Assembly (NCBI RefSeq): GCF_016616885.1
Contig: NZ_CP067102.1
Span: forward strand, 7,158,501 to 7,222,500
DNA length: 64,000 nucleotides
Origin: Bradyrhizobium diazoefficiens
GTDB lineage: Bacteria > Pseudomonadota > Alphaproteobacteria > Rhizobiales > Xanthobacteraceae
Direction of reading: 5' to 3'
The translations under genes and the position numbers were made by a program. Under the pieces are notes generated by a model. It did no database searches, was not told the origin of the DNA, and worked only from the letters and a program-made list of their open reading frames with translations. This document shows positions 52,694 to 61,053 of the stretch, one piece after another. Positions within the stretch are counted from its first letter, which is position 1. Each line of letters opens with the position of its first letter.

Positions 52694-52836
52694 ACAATCA
52701 GAATGATGCGGCGTCGCATTACGGCGCCGGACAGCAGGGCTTTTCCACCGAAGACATCATCTGGGCCGTCGGCATCTGGTCGGTGATCCTGACGCTGTCG
52801 CCGGTCATCGTGTTTTACATGCTGATGGTGGCCTGA
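52690..52836 (+). CDS. 48-residue membrane miniprotein
   Basis: From TTG 52690 the frame reads MNNQNDAASHYGAGQQGF, then STEDIIWAVGIWSVILTLS and PVIVFYMLMVA, a polar start and one clean membrane helix with an outside-in pattern. Its start overlaps the stop of the previous small gene, and a 10-bp hairpin terminator follows at 52864. The helix resembles that of its neighbour in having a (FA/ST)xxDxxxGI-type lead-in, so the pair may be related. The function is unknown. Confidence 0.5.
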   Translation: MNNQNDAASHYGAGQQGFSTEDIIWAVGIWSVILTLSPVIVFYMLMVA

Positions 52837-52863
52837 CCCTTCATCCTCATTCCTACAAACGCA

Positions 52864-52889
52864 AAACGCGCGGGACACGCCGCGCGTTT
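52864..52889. terminator. Bidirectional terminator between the small membrane genes and parA
   Basis: A perfect 10-bp stem AAACGCGCGG / CCGCGCGTTT with a 6-nt loop. Confidence 0.8.
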
Positions 52890-52915
52890 GTCGTCCGGGG
52901 AAATGAGTGATGAAA

Positions 52916-53593
52916 TTATGCCGCCTGCTTGTGCATTGCGCCGGAAGCCGACGCCGTGCCGCGAATAGCTTTCACTGAACGCTCGATCGCCGCCCACAGC
53001 CTTGCAATTTCCTGAGCTGCACGGCTCTCGGCCTGATACTCTCGCGCGCCTTCGCCGTGGCTGAGCGCCATCAGCAAATCCGAACGATTGGTGATCTGAC
53101 CGCCCCACACCGGCGCGCGGAACTTGGCCAGCGCTTCGCGGGCAATCGTGACGATCGGGCTTTCGGACTCGTCGCGACGCGCCGGCGCACCGTTCAGCAC
53201 GACCGCGTAGGGCTTGCGCGCCGCGCGGCACATCTGGATGGTTTCCTGCACCGCGTTGACGTCGAACACGCCGGGACGTGCCGGGATGACCACCATGGTC
53301 GCGTTCTTGATGGCGTCGTCGACGACGGCCGACAGGTTCGGCGGCGTGTCGATCAGCACCCACTCGTAACCGTCGCGCTTGGCAGCGGAGACGATGCCGC
53401 TGACCGAGTTCACGGCCGCCTTGATCGGCGGCTCGTTGGTGCCACGCAGCTTGTGCCACAACGTGAGCGAGCCTTGCGGATCCGCGTCCACAAGCATCAC
53501 CTGCTTGCTCGCCTTGATCTGCGCAGCGAGATGTGCGGCCAGGGTACTCTTGCCCGAGCCGCCTTTACGCGATGCAAAAACAATAACGTTCAT
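52916..53593 (-). CDS. Orphan ParA/MinD-type ATPase
   Basis: A protein of 225 residues from ATG 53593 with GAGG upstream. The deviant Walker A motif is FASRKGGSGKSTLAAHLAAQ, Walker A' is LVDADPQGSLTLW, and Walker B is WVLIDTPPNLSAVVDDAI. The C-terminal part (VNAVQETIQMCRAARKPYAVVLNGAP) fits the small ParA class used in positioning of cellular cargo rather than plasmid partition. No parB, parS or replication gene is nearby, so it probably positions a protein complex. The substrate is unknown. Confidence 0.85.
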   Translation of the reverse strand: MNVIVFASRKGGSGKSTLAAHLAAQIKASKQVMLVDADPQGSLTLWHKLRGTNEPPIKAAVNSVSGIVSAAKRDGYEWVLIDTPPNLSAVVDDAIKNATMVVIPARPGVFDVNAVQETIQMCRAARKPYAVVLNGAPARRDESESPIVTIAREALAKFRAPVWGGQITNRSDLLMALSHGEGAREYQAESRAAQEIARLWAAIERSVKAIRGTASASGAMHKQAA

Positions 53594-53998
53594 ACCTCTG
53601 GCCTCCAGATTGACCCCAGGCCACGAAAATGAATCACCGCGCTGATTCGTGAAAGATAAATTTATCGGGAGCTGTGTCAAAGCCACGAAATAACAAAGCG
53701 TGTTGGCTTTTGAGTCACACTGCTGCGCGCGACGACAGACACGAACCTTCATGAATCGCTGTTCACACGGGCAATCGCGCGTTTTTCCAGCCAATCACGC
53801 GGGAAAACTCGGACTACAACCTTGCCGCGCAAACCGTCGCGGTGGTCCTTGCCATCGAACGTAACAGCAATTGCTGCATGCGTGCGCGCGAGCCGCGTGA
53901 ACAAAACGAGTCCGGTGGCTGTCGCGTGGCTGATGCCCCTGAGTCAATCTGACGCGAGGGGGTCGCGAGTTTCAGGGAAGGAACGCGGGGCGGAGCGC
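53594..53998. other. Gene-free stretch upstream of parA
   Basis: No convincing protein frame. It holds the parA promoter and the 3' side of the 113-aa gene; I see no clear repeat. Confidence 0.4.
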
Positions 53999-54340
53999 CT
54001 AGCCGTCGTCGGTCTTTTTCTTCTTGGCCTTCGGCTTGGTCTTCTTCGCAACGACCGGCTTGATGTTGGTAGGCTGACCGGCACGGACCTCGCCCGGCTC
54101 CGGCCCACGGCGGAAGAACACCGCGCATTGCGGCGACAGCTGCGCCTTCTTCCGGATCATGCAGGCGGTGATGGCATCGACGTTCGGAACGAACTCGCCG
54201 CACAGGTTCATCGCATCCGGCGTGCAGGCCTGCTCCTGCTCCGGCGTGTAGGCGAAGCCCGTGCCCGGCTGGACCAGAACGGCGAGCGCCATCCCGAACG
54301 TGGCGGCAGCCAAGGATGTCCTGAAGCGAGATACCGGCAT
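53999..54340 (-). CDS. Secreted cysteine-containing protein with a lysine-rich tail
   Basis: A protein of 113 residues from ATG 54340, with GGGGGGAT upstream. The signal peptide (FRTSLAAATFGMALAVLVQPGTGFA) is followed by YTPEQEQACTPDAMNLCGEFVPNVDAITACMIRKKAQLSPQCAVFF, with four cysteines in a C-x7-C-x12-C-x11-C array. The end VVAKKTKPKAKKKKTDDG is strongly basic. It resembles small periplasmic proteins with this cysteine array found in rhizobia; no activity is known. Confidence 0.72.
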   Translation of the reverse strand: MPVSRFRTSLAAATFGMALAVLVQPGTGFAYTPEQEQACTPDAMNLCGEFVPNVDAITACMIRKKAQLSPQCAVFFRRGPEPGEVRAGQPTNIKPVVAKKTKPKAKKKKTDDG

Positions 54341-54729
54341 CGATCCCCCCAAAGTGTCGAGTCGGACGAGAGTGTGAGTGAACGGGCGTTCGTTGGCAAC
54401 GAGGCGCGAAGCGAAACCCGGGAGCTGTGCGCTCTCGGCAACAGGGAGGGCGGCCTGCCGTCTTTTGTAGTTCATCGAGAAGCCGCGGCGTACTGGATCC
54501 CCCGCCTACGCGGAGGATGACAGTCGTGTGTGGGGCTGCGCCTCCGACCCAAAACCTTCAAAACAACCCCATGCACAGTAGCCAGGGCCCTGGGCGGCTT
54601 GGCGAATTTTCGCACCATTGCGGATTTTACGAATTTCCTTTGACACGTCGGGCAAAACACCGGCATGATGGCAGGATCGAGACGCGCGTGGGGTGGTCGG
54701 CCTAATCTCCCCGTGAGGGGGAGGACCGC
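54341..54729. other. Gene-free stretch with a dispersed repeat
   Basis: No gene is supported. It contains a short repeat copy at 54474-54524 and, just before the AEC gene, a TCTCCCCGTGAGGGGGAGG palindrome that also contains that gene's ribosome site. Confidence 0.45.
54474..54524. repeat. Partial copy of the 21311-21418 repeat
   Basis: GCCGCGGCGTACTGGATCCC, then CCGCCTACGCGGAGGATGACAG. It matches the inverted middle and end of the element at 21311-21418. Confidence 0.65.
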
Positions 54730-55668
54730 ATGGCCACCGTGTTGATCGTCGCCCCGGTGTTTGCGCTGATCGCGGCCGGCTATGCGTCGGTGCTGTTTCG
54801 CTTCGTCTCCGAGGGCGCGCACAAGGGCATCTCCGAATTCGCCTTCAGCATCGCGATCCCCGCGCTGCTGTTCCGCACCATCGTCGTCTCGGAATTCCCC
54901 GATGTCAGCCCTTACAGGATGTGGGGCGCCTATTACGGCGCGCTCGCCCTCACCTGGATCGCGGCGCTTCTGATCTCGGCGTCCTTGCGCGAACGGCGTG
55001 AGAACCGCGAGGACGGCGTCGTGTTCGCGATCGGCTCGGTCTACGGCAACATCGTAATGCTCGGCATTCCGCTCGTGCTCTCGGCGCTCGGCAACGAGGC
55101 GGCCGGCCCGATGTCGCTGATACTGTCGGTGAACACGCCGCTGCTCTGGCTCTGCGGCATTTTGCAGATGGAGCTTGTCAGCCGCAAGCGGACGGGCTCG
55201 CCGCTCGCGGTGATCCGGCCCGTGCTCGCCGATGTCGCGCGCAATCCGCTGATGCTCGCGATCGGTTTCGGCGTGATCTGGCGTTTCACCGGCCTCGGCC
55301 TCAACTCCGTCGTCGACAAGACGGTCGAGCTGCTCGCGCAGGCGGGATCGCCGGCGGCGCTGATCGCGCTCGGCATCACCCTGTTCCGTTTCGAGGTGAA
55401 GGGCGAGATGCAGAGCGTCGTCGTGATGAGCGCGCTCAAGCTGCTGGCGATGCCGGCGGTGGCGTTCGTGCTGGCCAAACTGTTGAACCTGCCGCCGGTG
55501 GCATCCGGCGTGATCGTGCTGTTCGCGGCGATGCCGACCGGCGCGAACGCGTATATTTTTGCGGTTCAGTATCAGCGGCTGGTGAACCCTGTGTCGGGCG
55601 CGGTGGCGCTGGGCACGCTGCTGGCGGCGGTAACGTTGCCGGTGGTGCTGATGGTGGTTGCCGGGTGA
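54730..55668 (+). CDS. AEC-family (auxin efflux carrier-like) transporter
   Basis: A protein of 312 residues with GAGGGGGAGG upstream. Ten membrane helices are seen. Family marks: LIAAGYASVLFRFVSEGAHKGISEFAFSIAIPALLFRTI, VFAIGSVYGNIVMLGIPLV, and VIVLFAAMPTGANAYIFAVQY near the end. The AEC family moves organic anions such as malonate or malate out of or into the cell. The gene is monocistronic; no regulator next to it helps with the substrate. Confidence 0.9.
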   Translation: MATVLIVAPVFALIAAGYASVLFRFVSEGAHKGISEFAFSIAIPALLFRTIVVSEFPDVSPYRMWGAYYGALALTWIAALLISASLRERRENREDGVVFAIGSVYGNIVMLGIPLVLSALGNEAAGPMSLILSVNTPLLWLCGILQMELVSRKRTGSPLAVIRPVLADVARNPLMLAIGFGVIWRFTGLGLNSVVDKTVELLAQAGSPAALIALGITLFRFEVKGEMQSVVVMSALKLLAMPAVAFVLAKLLNLPPVASGVIVLFAAMPTGANAYIFAVQYQRLVNPVSGAVALGTLLAAVTLPVVLMVVAG

Positions 55669-55780
55669 GGTAGCGGCGGAAACATTGCGCCGTCTGTTTC
55701 CGCATGGAACTTGTCCAACTACGACAGCGGCGCGGCCGGTGTCGGCCGCGCCGCGCTCTGTGCCATAGCGTCAGGTTCGG

Positions 55781-56077
55781 TTACCAGTAATCCGGCTCGT
55801 CGACCGGTGCGCCCCAGCCGGGCTCAGCGTAGCCATACGCATAGCCGGGAGTCCGGTAGCTGTAGGTTCGGTGATAGCTTCCATAGCTCCGGCATTGGCC
55901 GACGCCAGCTGACAGCTGGCCGCCGTTCATCGCAGGGCCTGCGGCTCCAACAGCGTCTCCGCCGGGAGGCGTGCACCAGCCGGGTCCGCGTCCCGCGGCG
56001 AAACTCGGGCTTGATGCGGCGAGCGGTACGATCGCGGCCATCACGGCAGCCACGCTCAGTCGTTTCAAGTGCGTCAT
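55781..56077 (-). CDS. Secreted Gly/Tyr-rich protein
   Basis: A protein of 98 residues from ATG 56077, with GGAGAAG six bases upstream (inside a second ATG option at 56089). The signal peptide RLSVAAVMAAIVPLAASSPSFAAG is followed by GPGWCTPPGGDAVG and a tail rich in Tyr, Gly and Ser (RSYGSYHRTYSYRTPGYAYGYAEPG) ending PDYW. Two cysteines could pair. Small secreted proteins of this make-up are common and unassigned in this group. It follows the other secreted gene at 56296-56535 after a terminator. Confidence 0.65.
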   Translation of the reverse strand: MTHLKRLSVAAVMAAIVPLAASSPSFAAGRGPGWCTPPGGDAVGAAGPAMNGGQLSAGVGQCRSYGSYHRTYSYRTPGYAYGYAEPGWGAPVDEPDYW

Positions 56078-56265
56078 CGTCTTCTCCATCTCTGCGATTG
56101 ACCCTCGACAAATCCCTGCCGCCGACGGTCGTTCCGCCTGCGCCGTTCGCGATTGCGCGAGCAACAAAGGTTTCAATCGCACGTTCCGCGGAACGCCGCG
56201 GATCGATTCCCACATCATATGTTCGGGGGAACATGAGTTGCAGTGACAGCGCCGCACCCTGCCAA

Positions 56266-56291
56266 AAAAGGGCCCCCAAAGGGGCCCTTTT
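56266..56291. terminator. Terminator after the 79-aa secreted protein gene
   Basis: A perfect 11-bp stem AAAAGGGCCCC / GGGGCCCTTTT with a 4-nt loop; the minus strand continues with T. Confidence 0.88.
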
Positions 56292-56295
56292 CCGG

Positions 56296-56535
56296 TTAGT
56301 CCCAATCGTAGTGATGGTGTCGCCTGATCACGACCGTCCGGTCGGCGTCGCGATCATACCAGCCACGATGCCAGCCACGATCATGCGCATAGAATTCCGC
56401 ACGCGGGCCATAATGGTCAGAGTAGTAGTCGCGATCGCTGCCGATGCGAACGCCGAACTCTCCTGCGCTCGCGATGGTCGGCACGGCAACCGCAACGGTG
56501 GCTAACGCGGCGAGAACGTAAGACAGCTTCTTCAT
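56296..56535 (-). CDS. Secreted His/Tyr/Asp-rich small protein
   Basis: A protein of 79 residues with GGAGAAGG upstream. The signal peptide KKLSYVLAALATVAVAVPTIASA is followed by a mature part of about 55 residues with many His, Tyr, Asp and Arg (DRDYYSDHYGPRAEFYAHDRGWHRGWYDRDAD, RRHHHYDWD). A cluster of His could bind metal ions in the periplasm; this is inference from composition. No named family. A strong terminator follows its stop by five bases. Confidence 0.68.
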   Translation of the reverse strand: MKKLSYVLAALATVAVAVPTIASAGEFGVRIGSDRDYYSDHYGPRAEFYAHDRGWHRGWYDRDADRTVVIRRHHHYDWD

Positions 56536-56716
56536 GTTCCCTTCTCCAGTGTTAGTTACCCCTCGGCGAGAAAAACAAATCGCGCATGGTGACGTTCCGG
56601 TTTCCGTCTCGAAACTTTCTTGAACGGATGTTCAGGGAGTTCCGGAAATCGAACGTGTGACGCGTTCCATCTGATGACGCTGATCGCGGTGACACCCAGC
56701 ACCACAATTGAAATGC

Positions 56717-58156
56717 TCAAGGGGTCCTTGCCCGCTGAATGGCGTGAGCCAGCGATGTATCGACGCTGCCCATGCCAATCGGATTGCTCTGGAACGTGGT
56801 GATGCGCCGGGAGGCAAGTAGTTCGTCCAGGTCGTATCGGTTCAAGCGCTTTGTTGCGAGCATTTGACCGACCTTGAAATCATCGACTGAAAAAGGCTTC
56901 CCGGCGAGCCTGCACACGATCTTGATGCCGCAATAGACTTCACCGTCGATCGCAGCGACCTGTGTGGCCTCCGTCCGGACGGACTGCTCTCCAGCCTCGA
57001 ACCCGCGCCTGAACTGCGGGTCCATCAGGATCAGCAAAGGCTCCTGCCGGTCGGTTGCGATGAGGCGGACAGCCAGCAGAGCCACGACGGCGCCCCTGGT
57101 CCAGCTTGGACCAATATATCGAGCAACGATGCTGGTCTCAATCGACGCACAGGTTACGCCGATAGCGATGCCGAGCGCGATGATCCAATCGAACTCGGCG
57201 TTGCCGAAGATCGCATCACCGGTCCATTGCAGAAGACACGAGGCCAAGGCGATGGGAACATGAATGGACGTGAATTTGGCGCCTAGGCTCCGGTTGTTGA
57301 ACACCCAGGAGAGCCAGATGACCGCTCCGGGTGCCGACCACTGGAGATGCCCCATATTGCCGAGAATGTGCCCGAGGCTGTAGTCGCGCTCTGTAAGCAG
57401 ATTGCGGAAGAAGTCAGCACCAAACATCCATCCGCAGGCAGCCAGGCCCGCTACGGCGGCAAGCGCGCTGAACGCAAGTGGCGCGAAAGCCTGCCTTCCT
57501 CGTCGCGCAAGCAGCCAGACGACCGCTGTCAACGGGACGGCTATCATATTGTGCTTCCAAAAGCCGCCCACGACCATCACGAGCAGCGGTCCGAGGGGCC
57601 TTTCACCAGCCTTGTGTCGCCGCAACAGCCAAGCTAGCCCGAACCCCATGATGGCCTCGCCGGCGAGCTGAGGATCATTCGCCCCTACATAGGAGGTGAA
57701 GTTGTGGGACATGATCGCTGCGTACCACAGCGCCCCGAGCGCGGGCCCGATCACGCCACCTGCAAGTATCCTCGCACAGGCGAAAATTTCGATGCTGACA
57801 ACTGCAAGCGATATCAATGACAGAGCGCGGCCGACGAAGAGGTTATCGCCGAGCACACTCCCGAGCAGCCCGATCGCATAGAAGGACAGCGGCGGGTAAT
57901 TGTTGACGATGAGGGTATTCGCAGAAGGATAGACGTGCCCGCCCGATGCGGCGGCATCCTGAAAGTATGCGTTCCAGCCCTCGGTGAACCATATCTCAAT
58001 GAAGAATTGGGACCGCCAGAGCGGATAGATGAAGAAGTAACCGGCAAGGGCCGCCATGATCAGGATCAGGGCGACATCAATGCGGCTAACTGCAATCGGC
58101 GCGTCGAGGGCGGTCTTGTGGCCGGGTGCCTCGACGTCAAAAATATCCAAAAACAT
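56717..58156 (-). CDS. Large multi-spanning membrane protein, glycosyltransferase-like
   Basis: A protein of 479 residues with about ten helices. An early extracytoplasmic loop has FTEGWNAYFQDAAASGGHVYPSANTLIVNNYPPLSFYAIGLL, with an acidic residue and a YPPL-type motif as in GT39/GT83-like glycosyltransferases. Mid-protein helices and GFWKHNMIAVPLTAVVWLL follow. The C-terminal domain (MDPQFRRGFEAGEQSV onward) is soluble. It likely handles a lipid-linked sugar at the periplasmic face, but the call is weaker than for the 11478-13277 gene and no glycan genes flank it. Confidence 0.66.
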   Translation of the reverse strand: MFLDIFDVEAPGHKTALDAPIAVSRIDVALILIMAALAGYFFIYPLWRSQFFIEIWFTEGWNAYFQDAAASGGHVYPSANTLIVNNYPPLSFYAIGLLGSVLGDNLFVGRALSLISLAVVSIEIFACARILAGGVIGPALGALWYAAIMSHNFTSYVGANDPQLAGEAIMGFGLAWLLRRHKAGERPLGPLLVMVVGGFWKHNMIAVPLTAVVWLLARRGRQAFAPLAFSALAAVAGLAACGWMFGADFFRNLLTERDYSLGHILGNMGHLQWSAPGAVIWLSWVFNNRSLGAKFTSIHVPIALASCLLQWTGDAIFGNAEFDWIIALGIAIGVTCASIETSIVARYIGPSWTRGAVVALLAVRLIATDRQEPLLILMDPQFRRGFEAGEQSVRTEATQVAAIDGEVYCGIKIVCRLAGKPFSVDDFKVGQMLATKRLNRYDLDELLASRRITTFQSNPIGMGSVDTSLAHAIQRARTP

Positions 58157-58405
58157 ATGTGGGAGCGACTAGCCGCAACCTGCGGCTGAGATCAATCCGT
58201 AGACTTACTGAGAACCTGGGTTTGTTTCCGAGCCGAACGCCGAATTACGGTGCATCAAATCGATGTCGCCTGATGTCACGGGGATTCGTGCACTGGCACC
58301 GTAATTTGTTTGGTTGCGGGACCCGCAACAGCCGCTCCCCTAGACTTCCCCTCTGCTCATTTCCTTGGTTGGGAGATCGATCGTAGGAAATGCAGAAGCA
58401 AGGCC

Positions 58406-58594
58406 CTAATGGGACGTTCGCTTTTCGATTATCTGGACGTTTGCGCGAATGCCGGCCCGGTGGAGTTTCAGCAGCCCCCTTGCCAGCTGTCGGAGGTCAT
58501 TTCTCGCAGCCCCGACCGGCAGCTTGCGGGCACGCTGAAGTACGTCCGCCGCCTGTAGAATCAGGGGAGCTTTGCTGGTTCGTACGTTCGTCAT
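58406..58594 (-). CDS. Small hypothetical protein, second of a coupled pair
   Basis: A protein of 62 residues from ATG 58594 (MTNVRTSKAPLILQAADVLQRARKLPVGAARNDLRQLARGLLKLHRAG). The ATG overlaps the stop of the upstream gene (ATGA), so the two are translated together. It is helical and basic, and VLQRARKLPVGAARNDLRQLA is well formed. No family name is known to me. The pair is also seen as a frequent small operon type in Bradyrhizobium genomes, from memory only. Confidence 0.62.
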   Translation of the reverse strand: MTNVRTSKAPLILQAADVLQRARKLPVGAARNDLRQLARGLLKLHRAGIRANVQIIEKRTSH

Positions 58595-58788
58595 TTCGGC
58601 TGCCGCAGCCCGGGCGACGAAAGCCACTCACTCATGTGCGCGGCGACCTCGACTTGCCTTGCCCTTCGAATTAGGCGATCGCGCTCGATACCAGGCGGAA
58701 TGCCACACGCTTCGCGCCTGAGGCGCTTTGCCTGTTCTTCCAGGCGATGATCCAGCGAAGTCGTCTGTTTGAAACGGCGCCTCGGCAT
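58591..58788 (-). CDS. Small hypothetical protein, first of a coupled pair
   Basis: A protein of 65 residues (MPRRRFKQTTSLDHRLEEQAKRLRREACGIPPGIERDRLIRRARQVEVAAHMSEWLSSPGLRQPK, described here in parts). It is helical and highly charged, ending with AHMSEWLSSPGL, a motif I recall as widespread in small Bradyrhizobium proteins. The function is unknown. It overlaps its partner by 4 bp. Confidence 0.68.
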   Translation of the reverse strand: MPRRRFKQTTSLDHRLEEQAKRLRREACGIPPGIERDRLIRRARQVEVAAHMSEWLSSPGLRQPK

Positions 58789-59142
58789 GACGCGCTCCTC
58801 TCATGGCAGGTGAAGTGCGGATGCAGAGAGTTAACGTTCGTTAGGATGGACTGTCGGTACGGTAGCCGACAGATTGCAGGAAACAGCCATGTCGCAGAAC
58901 TGGGCGGGAGCCTGCAGAAATCTCAGTCACCGATAGATGCCGAGATTGCGCGGTGATGCAGCATCCGGTTCTCGACAGAACGATAGAGCTCCGCGGGCGG
59001 CTGCCGCCCGGAATATTCGGCTCACTTAATCCTTGCTATGCCGGCCAGCGGGCCTAAAATTTCCCCATTATCGGCTACGTCAATGGGCGCCGATAGCTGA
59101 GAGTGATTTTGCTCCCGCCTGCATGGCAGAGGAGCGCACCCA
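58789..59142. other. Gene-free stretch before the Crp/Fnr gene
   Basis: No supported gene. A short GC hairpin CGGGCGG-CTG-CCGCCCG lies at about 58993-59010. The Crp/Fnr promoter should be here. Confidence 0.4.
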
Positions 59143-59850
59143 GTGCCACATCGCAAAAACTTCCTTCTCAATCGGCTTGGCCCGGACGTTCTCGACCGCA
59201 TCTCGTCCGCTCTGGTTGTTGTGCCCCTGGCGCAGGGCGATGTGCTCGCCGAAAGTCATGCACGCATAGAGAAAGTGTATTTTCCTCACACCGGCATCAT
59301 TTCCTGTGTTGTAGAGACCATCGGCGGGGGAGCTATCGAAACCGGCATGATCGGAAACGACGGCGTGTTTGGCGCGTCGCAGGCGCTTGATGACAAGGTT
59401 TCACTCAACCACGTCGTGATGCAGGTGTCTGGGGACGTATCAGTCATCTCATCTGATTTGTTGCGAGAAGCCGCCGATGCGATCCCAGCCTTTCGCGGGT
59501 TGCTCGTGAAATACGATCAATTCTTTTTGGCTCAAGTGCAACAAACGGCAGCTTGTAACGCTCTCCACACGGTTCAGGCGCGAACATGCAAATGGCTTCT
59601 GCGTATGCATGATCTGGCTGGAGCGGATCTTCTTCTTACGCAGGATTTTCTTGCGCAAATGATGGGCGTAAGGCGCACGAGCGTTACGGAGGTGGCCGGC
59701 GAACTTCAAAAGGCGGGAATGATCACCTATTCTCGAGGGCGCATCCGTCTTCTTGACCTCGACATGATCGGCCAGCGGGCTTGTGAGTGTGAAAGCGATG
59801 TCCGATCCCACTATCGCCGGATATTTCATTCGAACGAGGCCGACGTATAG
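59143..59850 (+). CDS. Crp/Fnr-family transcriptional regulator
   Basis: A protein of 235 residues from GTG 59143, with AGAGGAG upstream. The N-terminal cyclic-nucleotide-fold sensor domain (VVVPLAQGDVLAESHARIEKVYFPHTGIISCVVETIGGGAIETGMIGNDGVFGASQAL) lacks the arginine/serine phosphate cassette of true cAMP sensors. It also has no Fnr-type cysteine array. The winged HTH includes LLTQDFLAQMMGVRRTSVTEVAGELQKAGMITYSRGRIRL. This branch is common in rhizobia as single-gene regulators of unknown ligand. It stands alone. Confidence 0.9.
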   Translation: MPHRKNFLLNRLGPDVLDRISSALVVVPLAQGDVLAESHARIEKVYFPHTGIISCVVETIGGGAIETGMIGNDGVFGASQALDDKVSLNHVVMQVSGDVSVISSDLLREAADAIPAFRGLLVKYDQFFLAQVQQTAACNALHTVQARTCKWLLRMHDLAGADLLLTQDFLAQMMGVRRTSVTEVAGELQKAGMITYSRGRIRLLDLDMIGQRACECESDVRSHYRRIFHSNEADV

Positions 59851-59886
59851 CGCTCCCATGACCTGGGATGGTCTGTAGGGCTGTTT

Positions 59887-59930
59887 GGGGATGGGATTTG
59901 AACCTATGACCTTCACGTTATGAGCCTGAC
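59887..59930 (-). pseudogene. tRNA-Met 3' fragment
   Basis: On the minus strand GTCAGGCTCATAACGTGAAGG, then TCATAGGTTCAAATCCCATCCCC. It contains the CAT anticodon loop CTCATAA and a T-arm but no 5' half and no complete acceptor. Such half tRNAs are left behind when elements integrate into a tRNA 3' end. Confidence 0.62.
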
Positions 59931-59944
59931 GATTGCCGAAAGGG

Positions 59945-60619
59945 TTATTCAACACGCCGGCCCGCGCGCCAGCCCATCTCCCAGAAGTCTGCCTCGAGCC
60001 GGGTGGCTTCCTTGAAGGTCGCAATCAGCTCTGCCTCGCGGGCCGGCGTGGCGTAGAGGTCGGCGAGATGCTCCAGGTGCGCCCGCGCTTTTGCCGCGAC
60101 CTCCTGATATGGCACGCCGGCGTACTCGGCGATCCAAACGCGATAGGGGTTCGTCGCAGCGTCCGCACCGGGTCGCGAGGCGAGCCGCGTTGCGATCTCG
60201 GCGTACCCGATCACGCAGGGGGCAAGCGCCACCTTGAGCGCCAGCAGATCGCCGCGCATTCCTGCGTCGAGCACGTAGCGTGTATAGGCCAGCATTTCGA
60301 CCGCTGGAGGTGTTTGTTCCAGGTCGCTCGGGGACAGACCCCAACCGGCACAGAGCTTCACATGCAGGTTCATCTCGACATCAAGGATGGCCGAAAGGCC
60401 GGCGGCTGCTTCACGCATGTCGGCAAGTTTGGGCGACTTGTAGACCGAGAGCGCGTAGGCGCGAGCAAACTCGATGAGGAACAGATAATCCTGAACGAGG
60501 TAGTGGCGAAACGCCGCTTCGGGGAGCGAGCCGTCCGCCAATCCGTTCGTGAAGGGATGCTCGGTGTAGGCCCGCCACTCAGCGGATGCTTCTGTCTTTA
60601 GACGCTCGAAGAAGCTCAC
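59945..60619 (-). CDS. tenA: TenA-family thiaminase II / aminopyrimidine aminohydrolase
   Basis: A protein of 224 residues. TenA all-helical fold: EWRAYTEHPFTNGLADGSLPEAAFRHYLVQDYLFLIEFARAYAL, the active-site Cys in VALAPCVIGYAEIATRLA, the Tyr cluster PYRVWIAEYAG, and the Glu in TRLEADFWEMGWRAGRRVE. It hydrolyses aminopyrimidine thiamin breakdown products so that they re-enter vitamin B1 synthesis. No thi genes or TPP riboswitch are near it, and a tRNA-Met fragment lies just downstream. Confidence 0.92.
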   Translation of the reverse strand: MSFFERLKTEASAEWRAYTEHPFTNGLADGSLPEAAFRHYLVQDYLFLIEFARAYALSVYKSPKLADMREAAAGLSAILDVEMNLHVKLCAGWGLSPSDLEQTPPAVEMLAYTRYVLDAGMRGDLLALKVALAPCVIGYAEIATRLASRPGADAATNPYRVWIAEYAGVPYQEVAAKARAHLEHLADLYATPAREAELIATFKEATRLEADFWEMGWRAGRRVE

Positions 60620-60782
60620 GATCTTTTCGCCTGCCTTGCTTTTCCATGAAAGTCTCGGCTCGCTACCGATAGCGCATTGCGCACTGCGTGGACGCTTTTA
60701 GAACCAGACCGCGTTTCCGTCGCCGTGGTAGCTAGTGGCCGTTGGCCTTCGCGCGAAGACTGGAAGAAGTTATTGATTTCGT

Positions 60783-60859
60783 TGGTACAGTTGGGTGGGC
60801 TCGAACCACCGACCTCCTGTTCCACAGACAGGCGCTCTAACCAACTGAGCTACAACTGC
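60783..60859 (-). tRNA. tRNA-His (GTG)
   Basis: Minus strand GCAGTTGTAGCTCAG, D-arm, and the anticodon arm CCTGT-CTGTGGA-ACAGG giving GTG. The T-arm is GGTGG-TTCGAGC-CCACC and CCA is encoded. 77 nt. Confidence 0.96.
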
Positions 60860-61003
60860 ATCCTTGCGAGCCGCACCTCTGGGCGCCCTGAGAGGGCCGG
60901 TCACCGAGGAGGCTGGACGGGGCGGAAACTAGGTGCAACGGCCGTTTTTGGCAAGGCCGCAAAACCCTGAAATCGCCGTCTTAAGCAACGTAATTTCCAA
61001 GAA

Positions 61004-61029
61004 AAACCCGGGCCATGGGGCCCGGGTTT
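61004..61029. terminator. Terminator after the first phasin gene
   Basis: A perfect 11-bp stem AAACCCGGGCC / GGCCCGGGTTT with loop ATGG; the minus strand continues with a T run. Confidence 0.9.
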
Positions 61030-61053
61030 CTTAACTCAAACCATCCAATCCGC

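Noticed and set aside
52916..53593. The ParA gene as a sign of a plasmid or chromosome origin
   Set aside because: No parB, parS-like sites, repABC or dnaA lie nearby; it fits an orphan positioning ATPase.
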